A DNA stretch of 17,564 bases from an uncultured Burkholderiales bacterium (GTDB lineage Bacteria > Pseudomonadota > Gammaproteobacteria > Burkholderiales > Burkholderiaceae_E): the NCBI GenBank assembly GCA_903831925.1, contig CAIKZV010000377.1, positions 1 through 17,564 of the forward strand. Reading direction: 5' to 3'. The notes beneath the pieces are model-generated. The model was not told the DNA's origin, made no database searches, and was given only the letters and a program-made list of their open reading frames with translations. Positions 6,970 to 13,862 of the stretch are shown in pieces; position 1 is the stretch's first letter, and every line of letters starts with the position of its first letter. Both the position numbers and the translations under genes were made by a program.

Positions 6970-7863
6970 ATGGTGATCGAGCCGTGGTTCTGGGTGGTCT
7001 TCACGCTGGTGGCGGCGCTCGTGCAGACCGGTCGCAATGTGATGCAACGCGGCTTGACCGAGACCCTCGGCACGCTCGGTGCGACGCAGGTCCGCTTCCT
7101 CTATGGTTTTCCCTTCGGTGTGCTGTTTTGCGTGATCGTGCTCACCGTGACCGGTGCGGCGCTGCCGCATCCGAACGCAGCCACCTGGATGTGGGTCGTC
7201 GGTGGCGGCTTGTCGCAGATCATGGGTACCTTTCTTTTTCTGGCCGCCATGCGCGAGAAGTCCTTCGTCGTGGCCACCGCGCTCACCAAGTTCGAGCCGG
7301 TCTGGGTGGCCTGCTTCGGTCTGGTCTTCCTTGGTGACTCACTTGGTATGGCGCTCACCATCGCGATTGCGGCGGCGACCGCAGGCGTGCTGGTGATGTC
7401 CTGGCCGGCCAAGGGGGCGCAATGGGCGCTGCGGCCGGTGCTCCTCGGGGTGTTTTCAGGCGCCGGATTCGGCATGGCCTCGATCGGATTTCGCGGCGCG
7501 ATCCGCAGCCTCGAGAACACCTCTTTCGTGGTGGGTGCGAGTTTCATCCTGGCACTGGGCCTATGCATCCAGACCTCGGTGCTGGTCGGCTACATGCTGT
7601 GGCGCGACCGGCCCCTGCTGAGGTCGATCCTGCGGGCCTGGCGCCCGTCGCTGCTTGCCGGGGCTTTCGGTGCCGGTGCATCGCAGTTCTGGTTTCTGGC
7701 GTTTGCGGTCGAGAGTGCGGCGCGGGTGCGCACGCTCGCGCTGGTCGAGATCATCTTTGCGCAGATCATTTCGCGGCGCTTTCTCAGCCAGGACAGCAGC
7801 GCAAAAGAATGGCTGGGAATGGCCCTGCTGATTGCGGGCGTCGTGCTGGTGTTGCAGTCGTGA
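6970..7863 (+). CDS. EamA-family (DMT superfamily) transporter
   Basis: 297 residues with about ten hydrophobic segments arranged as two five-helix EamA halves, each ending in the family-type helix (VWVACFGLVFLGDSL in the first, LALVEIIFAQIISRR in the second). DMT proteins are inner-membrane metabolite exporters or permeases; the substrate cannot be read. TTG at 6967 also precedes in frame, but ATG 6970 is preferred, with AAGGG at 6957-6961 placed 8 nt upstream. It lies 67 nt behind the ABC ATPase on the same strand, so it may be read through from that operon, although the hairpin between them makes this uncertain. A second, only distantly similar EamA protein lies at 9006-9947. Confidence 0.9.
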   Translation: MVIEPWFWVVFTLVAALVQTGRNVMQRGLTETLGTLGATQVRFLYGFPFGVLFCVIVLTVTGAALPHPNAATWMWVVGGGLSQIMGTFLFLAAMREKSFVVATALTKFEPVWVACFGLVFLGDSLGMALTIAIAAATAGVLVMSWPAKGAQWALRPVLLGVFSGAGFGMASIGFRGAIRSLENTSFVVGASFILALGLCIQTSVLVGYMLWRDRPLLRSILRAWRPSLLAGAFGAGASQFWFLAFAVESAARVRTLALVEIIFAQIISRRFLSQDSSAKEWLGMALLIAGVVLVLQS

Positions 7864-7890
7864 GGGGCAGTGTTTGCCCGAGCGAAAGGG

Positions 7891-7938
7891 GTTGCGTGAA
7901 AACGGGGGGTTGCGTGAAAACGGGTTGCGTGAAAACGG
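7891..7938 (+). repeat. Three copies of a 15-bp direct repeat downstream of the EamA gene
   Basis: gttgcgtgaaaacgg occurs exactly at 7891-7905, 7909-7923 and 7924-7938. The first two are separated by 3 G, the last two abut. It fills most of the 132-bp gap between the EamA stop and the tRNA 3' end. Read on the minus strand each unit is CCGTTTTCACGCAAC, so it supplies repeated T-runs behind the tRNA. No gene is visible in this gap. Confidence 0.9.
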
Positions 7939-7955
7939 GGTCGCCTGAACAGGCG
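7933..7955 (-). terminator. Possible terminator behind the tRNA (hairpin plus nearby T-run)
   Basis: On the minus strand CGCCTG-TT-CAGGCG (7942-7955) forms a short GC stem about 40 nt past the tRNA 3' end. It is followed by ACCCCG and then TTTT at 7933-7936 within the first repeat unit met. The T-run is offset by about 5 nt, so termination may be weak; the further repeat copies add more T-runs. Confidence 0.35.
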
Positions 7956-7995
7956 CAACAACGCATGAACGAGGCACGCGAACCCGGGGCTTGAC

Positions 7996-8072
7996 TGGTA
8001 GCGAATCCCAGATTCGAACTGGGGACCTGCGGATTATGATTCCGTCGCTCTAACCGGCTGAGCTAATTCGCC
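7996..8072 (-). tRNA. tRNA with CAT anticodon (probably elongator tRNA-Met)
   Basis: The minus strand folds into a 77-nt cloverleaf with encoded CCA. The acceptor stem is GGCGAAT/ATTCGCT (with a G-T first pair), the D arm is GCTC...GAGC, the anticodon loop is ATCATAA with CAT at positions 34-36, and the T arm is CCCAG-TTCGAAT-CTGGG. The first pair of the anticodon stem is an A-C mismatch. CAT reads as Met; a tRNA-Ile2 in which lysidine replaces the first anticodon base would look the same at this level. The 1-72 pair and the lack of initiator features (three G-C pairs in the anticodon stem) exclude initiator tRNA. It lies 35 nt behind pyrF on the same strand and may be partly co-transcribed with it. 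Confidence 0.93.
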
Positions 8073-8107
8073 AAGGGGCCGAATGCTAACCGATTTCGCA
8101 CGGCGCT

Positions 8108-8956
8108 TCAAGATTGGGGTCGGCGAAACCCGTTGATTGCATCACGCGTCTCAAGCGCTGCCTGTCTTGCCGCTACCGCAAAATCTTCGCCCTTGCCGGC
8201 GTAAAGAATCGCCCGTGACGAGTTGATCAGCATGCCGGTAGCGTCAGCGTTTGATCCGGCCTGCACGGTAGCGGCGACATCGCCACCCTGCGCGCCGATG
8301 CCCGGCACCAGCAGCGGCAACTGCGGCGCCAGTTCGCGCACGCGGGCAAGCTCTGCCGGGACGGTGGCGCCCACCACCAGGCCCAGCTCGCCGGTCTGGT
8401 TCCAGTTGCCCGCCGCCAGTCGAGCGACCCGTTCGTAGAGCCGCTCAAGGCCGCCAGTTCCTCGGTGGTCGATTTCAAGCGATTGCAGATCGGCACCACC
8501 CGGGTTGGAAGTGCGGCAAAGCAGAAACACGCCCCGCCCTTCATGGGCCAGCCAGGGCTCGATCGAGTCGAAGCCCATGTAAGGGTTGACCGTGACCGCA
8601 TCGGCCTTGTAACGCTCGAAAGCCTCGCGCGCGTATTGCTCGGCGGTCGAGCCGATATCGCCCCGCTTGGCATCGAGCACGACCGGGATGCCGGGATGGT
8701 GTGCATGGATGTGATCGATCAAGGACTCAAGCTGGTCTTCGGCGCTTTGTGCGGCGAAGTAGGCGATCTGGGGCTTGAAAGCACAGACCAGATCCGCGGT
8801 GGCATCGACGATGGCCCGGCAGAACTGGAAGGTGGCATCGGTTTTGCCGCGAAGATGCGCCGGCAATTTGGCAGGGTCAGGGTCAAGGCCCACGCACAGC
8901 AGTGAATCGGCGCGGCGCCAGGCCTGCTTGAGCGACAATGTGAAGGAGGCGGTCAT
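8108..8956 (-). CDS. pyrF: Orotidine-5'-phosphate decarboxylase
   Basis: 282 residues, the long (subfamily 2) form of about 270-280 aa found in betaproteobacteria, actinobacteria and others. It converts OMP to UMP, the last step of de novo pyrimidine synthesis, in the cytoplasm. Visible active-site elements are CVGLDPDPAKLP near residue 21 (phosphate/base pocket), CAFKPQIAYF at 58-67, and the catalytic Asp-Lys-x-x-Asp array DAKRGDIGSTA starting at Asp95 (Lys97, Asp100). VNPYMGFDSIEP and VPGIGAQGGD close the phosphate site. All key residues are present, so it should be active. Start MTASFTLSLKQAW fits the family. The ribosome site is weak (AGGG close to the ATG). It is divergent from the EamA gene that begins 50 bp away, with the tRNA downstream. 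Confidence 0.96.
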   Translation of the reverse strand: MTASFTLSLKQAWRRADSLLCVGLDPDPAKLPAHLRGKTDATFQFCRAIVDATADLVCAFKPQIAYFAAQSAEDQLESLIDHIHAHHPGIPVVLDAKRGDIGSTAEQYAREAFERYKADAVTVNPYMGFDSIEPWLAHEGRGVFLLCRTSNPGGADLQSLEIDHRGTGGLERLYERVARLAAGNWNQTGELGLVVGATVPAELARVRELAPQLPLLVPGIGAQGGDVAATVQAGSNADATGMLINSSRAILYAGKGEDFAVAARQAALETRDAINGFRRPQS

Positions 8957-8995
8957 CGCCCTATTCTAAACGTGTGGCATGCGCCCGCGACCGCA

Positions 8996-9000
8996 TAAGG
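8996..9000 (+). promoter_or_regulatory. Shine-Dalgarno TAAGG that decides the start of the second EamA gene
   Basis: TAAGG is followed by five bases and ATG 9006. The alternative upstream ATG at 8979 has no such site and would add nine basic residues that are atypical for the family, so 9006 is chosen. Confidence 0.65.
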
Positions 9001-9005
9001 TACCG

Positions 9006-9947
9006 ATGGGCCTGGCTCGTAAAGAACTCGTGTTGCTCGTCGTCCTCACGCTCCTGTGGGGGTTCAACTGGCCGGTGATGAAAATTGGTGTGCGCGACTT
9101 CGCGCCGCTGAGCTTTCGAACGCTGTGCATGGTGGGCGGCGTCTTGATCCTTTTTCTCATGGCGCGGGTGCAGGGAGACTCTTTAAAGGTCAGGCGTGAG
9201 CATTGGCCCGAGCTGGTGTGGCTTGCGCTCACCAACATGATCATCTGGTACGTGCTCTCGATCTATGGCGTGAAGCTGCTGTCATCGGGGCGCGCGGCCA
9301 TCCTGGGCTACACCATGCCGGTCTGGACGGCGCTCATCGGCTGGCTGGTCTATCGCGATCGTCTCGATCTGCGCATGGGCGTGGGCGTGCTGGCTGCCGG
9401 TGCAGCGATTGCGCTGTTGCTCGGTGAAGAATTAATGCGGCTGGCGGGTCGCCCCACCGGGACCTTGTGCATGCTCTCGGCGGCCTTCGTCTGGGCGATC
9501 GGCACGCAGTTGATGCGCCGACGCAAATTGCCCGGTTCGGTGCTGGTGTTGACCTTCTGGATGATGGTGATGTCCTTGGTCGTCTGCGGTCCGGTGGCAT
9601 GGATCATTGAACGCGACCAATGGGTGAGGGCACCCAAGCTGATGGAATGGGGCGCGATTCTGTACAACGCGGTGCTGGTGTTCGGCGTGTCGCAGTTGCT
9701 GTGGTTCAGGCTCGCAACGCTGTTGCCACCGGTGGCCAGCAGCCTGTCGGTAATGCTGATACCGGTGGTCGGGCTTTTCTCGGGAATGTGGCTGCTGGGC
9801 GAAGTGCCGTCCTGGCAGGACTATGTCGCGCTGGTCTGTGTGCTGGTGGCGATCGCGACGGTGCTGCTACCTGCCGCCGGGCGCCCGAAGCGCTTCTCCG
9901 ACACCACCCCGCCTCATAATGGGGATGTGCGCCATCAGGAGCGGTGA
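9006..9947 (+). CDS. EamA-family (DMT superfamily) transporter
   Basis: 313 residues, ten predicted membrane helices in two EamA repeats. TM1 has the family signature LLWGFNWPVMKIGV, followed by PLSFRTLCM in TM2. GRAAILGYTMPVWTALIGWLVYRD closes the first half, as in RhaT/YdcZ-type EamA proteins, and VASSLSVMLIPVVGLFSGMWLLGE closes the second. This is the classic DMT form, clearly different from the transporter at 6970-7863, so the two are not a recent duplication. Substrate unknown; it may export amino acids or other metabolites. It lies 112 bp ahead of the indolepyruvate oxidoreductase gene on the same strand. I saw no convincing promoter in that gap, so co-transcription is possible. Confidence 0.92.
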   Translation: MGLARKELVLLVVLTLLWGFNWPVMKIGVRDFAPLSFRTLCMVGGVLILFLMARVQGDSLKVRREHWPELVWLALTNMIIWYVLSIYGVKLLSSGRAAILGYTMPVWTALIGWLVYRDRLDLRMGVGVLAAGAAIALLLGEELMRLAGRPTGTLCMLSAAFVWAIGTQLMRRRKLPGSVLVLTFWMMVMSLVVCGPVAWIIERDQWVRAPKLMEWGAILYNAVLVFGVSQLLWFRLATLLPPVASSLSVMLIPVVGLFSGMWLLGEVPSWQDYVALVCVLVAIATVLLPAAGRPKRFSDTTPPHNGDVRHQER

Positions 9948-10046
9948 GCACACTGATGCCAATGCGATGCCGAATGGTGTCGAATCGCGCTGAAAGGGCC
10001 TTGATGGCGCCGACCGTTTGCCAGGATGACCTGAATCAATCTTCGC

Positions 10047-10052
10047 AAGGAG
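10047..10052 (+). promoter_or_regulatory. Shine-Dalgarno AAGGAG supporting a GTG start
   Basis: AAGGAG is followed by seven bases and GTG at 10060. It is the strongest ribosome site in the window and makes the GTG, rather than any internal ATG, the start of the oxidoreductase. Confidence 0.8.
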
Positions 10053-10059
10053 CCGCAAA

Positions 10060-13000
10060 GTGAATGCGCCACTCGATCCCGCTGTTCAGGCCGATTTGCA
10101 GCGCGCGCTGCGCGAGGTCACGCTCGACGACAAATACCGGCTCGAACGAGGCCGTGCCTTCATGTCGGGCACGCAGGCGCTGGTTCGCTTGCCGATGTTG
10201 CAGCGAGAACGCGATCGGCTTGCCGGGCTCAACACCGCGGGGTTTATTTCGGGCTATCGCGGATCGCCCCTGGGTGGGCTTGATCAGGCGCTCTGGAAGG
10301 CCAGCGCGCATCTGAAGCAGCATCAGATCGTGTTTCAGCCGGGACTCAATGAAGACCTGGCCGCAACCTCGATCTGGGGCACGCAACAGCTCGACCTCAC
10401 GACCAAAGCGCGGGTGCAGGGCGTCTTTTCGATGTGGTACGGCAAGGGCCCGGGGGTCGATCGCACCGGCGATGTCTTCAAGCATGCGAATGCGGCGGGT
10501 ACATCGCGCCATGGCGGTGTGCTCGCCCTGGCCGGCGATGATCATGGTGCAAAGAGTTCGACCCTGCCGCATCAGTCGGATCACATTTTCAAGGCCTGTG
10601 GCCTGCCGGTGTTTTATCCGGCCACCGTGCAGGAATATCTCGATCTCGGCCTGCATGGCTGGGCGATGTCGCGCTGGTCGGGCTTGTGGGTCGCGATGAA
10701 AACCGTGACCGAAGTGGTCGAGGCCTCGGCATCGGTCGAGATCGATCCGGATCGGGTCAGGATCGTGATCCCGGAAGAATTTGACTACCCGCACGATGAT
10801 CCGCACGGCCTGAACATCCGCTGGCCCGACTCCGCGCTTGCGCAGGAGGCGCGACTTTTCAACTTCAAGTGGTATGCCGCGCTCGCCTATGTGCGTGCCA
10901 ACAAGCTCAATCACACGGTGATCGATTCGGGACATGCCTGGTTCGGCATCCTGACCGCGGGCAAGGCTTATCTCGACACCATGCAGGCGCTCGAGGACCT
11001 TGGGCTCGATCGCGAGGCCTGCGAGCGGCTGGGCATCAGGGTGTTCAAGTGCGGCGTGGTCTGGCCGCTTGAGGCCGCCACGGTGCGCGAGTTTGCGACC
11101 GGACTCGATGAAATTCTGGTGGTGGAAGAAAAGCGCCAGGTGCTTGAGTACGCCTTGAAGGAGGAACTCTACAACTGGCGTGATGATGTCAGGCCGAGGG
11201 TTTACGGCAAGTTCGACGAAAAGGACGGTCGCGGTGGCGAATGGGCGATGCCTCGCGGACAGTGGCTGCTGCCGGCGCTCGCCGAACTGTCGCCGGCGAT
11301 CATCGCGCGGGCGATCAGCGCGCGGCTGCTCAACCCGGGTCAGTATGCGGCCAGGCTGGGTGGCGCACTGCCCGGCGATCTGCGCGAGCGGATCGAGTCG
11401 CGAATGGCAATCATCGATGCGCGCGAGCAGGCGCTGGCACTGCCGCATGCCACCGCGGTGCGCACACCCACCTTTTGCTCGGGATGTCCGCACAACACCT
11501 CGACCCATGTGCCGCAAGGCTCGCGTGCCCTGGGCGGCATCGGATGCCATTACATGGCGACCTTCATGCCCGAACGTCGGACCGAGACCTTCACCCAGAT
11601 GGGCGGTGAGGGCGTGCCATGGATCGGGCAGGCGCCGTTTACCGATGAGACCCACATCTTTGCCAATCTGGGTGACGGTACTTACTTTCATTCGGGCCAT
11701 CTGGCGATCAGGGCGTCGATTGCGGCGGGTGTGAATATCACCTACAAGATTCTCTTCAATGATGCGGTCGCCATGACTGGCGGGCAGCCGGTCGACGGTA
11801 CGCTGAGCGTGCCGAAAATCGTTGCGCAGATGGCCGCCGAAGGCGCCTCGAAAATCGTGGTGGTCACCGACGAGCCTGAGAAATATCAGGCGGTGACGTC
11901 GCTTCCCCAGATGGCCGGCATCGAGATTCACCATCGGGATCATCTCGATTGGCTGCAAAAGCAGATGCGCGAGGTGCCTGGCTGCTCGATTCTGATTTAC
12001 GACCAGACCTGCGCCAGTGAAAAGCGGCGACGTCGCAAGAAGGTTGTCGATGGCAAGCCGGGCTTTCCTGACCCGGCCCGCAGGGTGATCATCAACGAAG
12101 CGGTGTGCGAGGGCTGCGGTGATTGCAGCGTGCAGTCGTCGTGTGTGTCGGTTGAGCCGGTGCAGACCGACTTCGGTCGCAAGCGGCGAATCAATCAGTC
12201 GTCTTGTAACAAGGATTTCTCGTGTCTGAAGGGGTTTTGCCCGAGCTTTGTCACGGTAGAAGGCGGGCAGCTTCGCAAGGGCGCGAGCCATGCACCGGCG
12301 GCTGAGCAAAAGGCTTTGCAGCCTGTCTCGTTCGGCGAGTTGCCCGAGCCGCAGCGACTGCAGATCACATCGTCCGGCAATCGCACCTACGGCATCCTTG
12401 TGACCGGCGTGGGCGGCACCGGTGTGGTCACCATCGGTCAGCTTCTTGGCATGGCGGCGCATCTCGAGGGCAAAGGTGTGTCGGTGCTGGACATGGCCGG
12501 TCTCGCGCAAAAAGGCGGCGCAGTGTTCTCGCATGTGCAAATTGCACATCGACCGGACGAGCTTTTTTCGACCCGCATCGCAACCGGCGAGGCAGACCTC
12601 GTCATCGGCTGCGATCTGGTGGTCTCGGCCGGTAATGACGCGCTCTCGAAGATGCGCCCGGCGGTGACTCGGGCGATCATCAACGCCGACGTGGCGCCGA
12701 CCTCCGACTTCCTTCGCGACCCCGACTGGACGCTGCCTGTCGATGCGCACACGCGCAATCTGATCGAAGCGACCGGCGAGACCGCAACCGAATTTGTCGA
12801 CGCCACGACGCTGGCCGTCCAGCTGATGGGGGATGCGATCTACGCCAACCCGATGCTGCTCGGCTACGCCTGGCAAAAGGGCTTTGTGCCCCTCGAGCGC
12901 GAGGCGCTGGAGCGGGCGATCGAACTCAACGGCATTGCGGTTGCGAGCAATCTCGAGGCGTTTTTGTGGGGCCGTCGGATCGCTCATGACCGCGACGCGG

Positions 13001-13776
13001 TGGCCGCCTATCTCGATCCGAAACCTGGTGCCAATGTGATCGAGCTTCGTCGCCCGAATGGTCTGGGCGACACTGACCATGCAAGTCGGCTCGACCGGCT
13101 GATCGAGGGTCGCATCGCTCATTTGACCGCCTACCAGAACCACGCCTGGGCGCGTCGCTATGCCGAATGGGTGCAACGTGTGCGTCGTGCTGAAGGCGAC
13201 AGGGTTGGTGTCTCGGGGCAATGGCGACTGACCGAGGCGGTTGCAGAGGGTCTGTCGAAACTGATGAGCTACAAGGACGAATATGAAGTGGCGAGGCTTC
13301 ATGCCGATCCGGCTTTCCTCGCATCGATCCGGTCACAGTTCGAGGGCGAATGGACGCTGAAGTTTCACCTTGCGCCGCCGATTTTTTCGCGTCTAGATCC
13401 GAAGACGGGCGTGCCGGTCAAGCGACAGTTCGGCAGCTGGATGTTGAGTGCCATGCGTCTGCTGGCGACAATGAAGTTTGCCCGCGGAAAGTGGTTTGAT
13501 CCCTTCGGGCGCACGCTCGAGCGGCAGGCCGAGCGCGCACTGATCGGCGAGTACGAGGCGCTGATCGATGAACTGCTGGCGAGTCTGTCGCCGGCCAACC
13601 ATGAGCTCGCGATCGAGCTCGCATGCCTGCCCGAGCAGATTCGCGGCTTCGGTCATGTCAAGGAGTCGCAACTGGTGAAGGTGCGTGCGCAGTGGGAAGA
13701 CGGCCTGGCGCGATGGCAGGGTAAGCCGGCACGCAAGCGACGCGATCCGATTCCGATCCGCAGCATCTCGGCCTGA
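10060..13776 (+). CDS. Indolepyruvate ferredoxin oxidoreductase, single-chain fused form
   Basis: 1238 residues; a thiamine-diphosphate and iron-sulfur enzyme that oxidatively decarboxylates aryl-2-oxoacids (indolepyruvate, phenylpyruvate) to aryl-CoA, in aromatic amino acid breakdown. Domain order: N-terminal PorA-like pyrimidine-binding part (GFISGYRGSPLGGLDQ near residue 62) with a long linker; cysteine pair C-S-G-C at 473-476; ThDP-binding region around GDGTYFHSG (538 onward) with ILFNDAVAMTGGQ; ferredoxin-like cysteines at 683, 686, 689 and 695 plus a later C-N-K-D-F-S-C-x4-C-P group; PorG-like gamma domain from about 780 (TGVGGTGVVTIG, DMAGLAQKGGAVFSH); and a C-terminal DUF6537-type region. 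Archaeal enzymes split these over IorA and IorB; the fused form is typical of aerobic proteobacteria. GTG start with a strong ribosome site. It converges on the RHS gene. Confidence 0.95.
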   Translation: MNAPLDPAVQADLQRALREVTLDDKYRLERGRAFMSGTQALVRLPMLQRERDRLAGLNTAGFISGYRGSPLGGLDQALWKASAHLKQHQIVFQPGLNEDLAATSIWGTQQLDLTTKARVQGVFSMWYGKGPGVDRTGDVFKHANAAGTSRHGGVLALAGDDHGAKSSTLPHQSDHIFKACGLPVFYPATVQEYLDLGLHGWAMSRWSGLWVAMKTVTEVVEASASVEIDPDRVRIVIPEEFDYPHDDPHGLNIRWPDSALAQEARLFNFKWYAALAYVRANKLNHTVIDSGHAWFGILTAGKAYLDTMQALEDLGLDREACERLGIRVFKCGVVWPLEAATVREFATGLDEILVVEEKRQVLEYALKEELYNWRDDVRPRVYGKFDEKDGRGGEWAMPRGQWLLPALAELSPAIIARAISARLLNPGQYAARLGGALPGDLRERIESRMAIIDAREQALALPHATAVRTPTFCSGCPHNTSTHVPQGSRALGGIGCHYMATFMPERRTETFTQMGGEGVPWIGQAPFTDETHIFANLGDGTYFHSGHLAIRASIAAGVNITYKILFNDAVAMTGGQPVDGTLSVPKIVAQMAAEGASKIVVVTDEPEKYQAVTSLPQMAGIEIHHRDHLDWLQKQMREVPGCSILIYDQTCASEKRRRRKKVVDGKPGFPDPARRVIINEAVCEGCGDCSVQSSCVSVEPVQTDFGRKRRINQSSCNKDFSCLKGFCPSFVTVEGGQLRKGASHAPAAEQKALQPVSFGELPEPQRLQITSSGNRTYGILVTGVGGTGVVTIGQLLGMAAHLEGKGVSVLDMAGLAQKGGAVFSHVQIAHRPDELFSTRIATGEADLVIGCDLVVSAGNDALSKMRPAVTRAIINADVAPTSDFLRDPDWTLPVDAHTRNLIEATGETATEFVDATTLAVQLMGDAIYANPMLLGYAWQKGFVPLEREALERAIELNGIAVASNLEAFLWGRRIAHDRDAVAAYLDPKPGANVIELRRPNGLGDTDHASRLDRLIEGRIAHLTAYQNHAWARRYAEWVQRVRRAEGDRVGVSGQWRLTEAVAEGLSKLMSYKDEYEVARLHADPAFLASIRSQFEGEWTLKFHLAPPIFSRLDPKTGVPVKRQFGSWMLSAMRLLATMKFARGKWFDPFGRTLERQAERALIGEYEALIDELLASLSPANHELAIELACLPEQIRGFGHVKESQLVKVRAQWEDGLARWQGKPARKRRDPIPIRSISA

Positions 13777-13792
13777 TTGGCACGATGGGTCC

Positions 13793-13862
13793 AGGCAAGG
13801 TCGGCCTCATGGCCTTGCCTGCCTGCTTGCAGGCGGCTTTCCTGCCGGCGCCGACGCCGGCA
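13793..13862. repeat. Cluster of three inverted repeats at the convergent gene ends
   Basis: AGGCAAGG (13793-13800) pairs with CCTTGCCT (13813-13820) across the RHS stop codon. GCCTGC-TT-GCAGGC follows at 13821-13834. GCCGGCG-CCGA-CGCCGGC lies near 13845-13862. The convergent stops are only 30 bp apart, so these stems could end transcription from both sides. None is followed by a clear T-run, so factor-independent termination is uncertain; the last two also encode the Pro/Ala-rich tail of the RHS protein. Confidence 0.45.

Noticed and set aside
7865..7879. GGGCA-GTGTT-TGCCC stem after the EamA stop as a terminator
   Set aside because: The stem has only five pairs and is followed by GAGCGAAAGG with no T-run.
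7891..7938. The 15-bp repeats as a small CRISPR array
   Set aside because: The repeats are too short, have no unique spacers of 25-40 nt between them (gaps of 3 and 0 nt), and no cas genes are present.
8963..8968. TAGAAT on the minus strand as a -10 box for pyrF
   Set aside because: No -35-like sequence lies 16-18 nt upstream, and transcription would begin at the pyrF ATG itself, giving a leaderless mRNA; not convincing.
10001..10027. TTGATG/CAGGAT pair upstream of the oxidoreductase as a promoter
   Set aside because: Spacing of 15 nt is too short and the -10 match is poor; no better pair was seen in the 112-bp gap.
10036..13302. 1088-codon open frame on the minus strand opposite the indolepyruvate oxidoreductase gene
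   Set aside because: It is full of His, Arg, Gln and Asp with no domain, no hydrophobic pattern and no repeats, as expected when a GC-rich gene with strong third-position bias is read backwards. The plus-strand gene has all catalytic motifs and a strong ribosome site.
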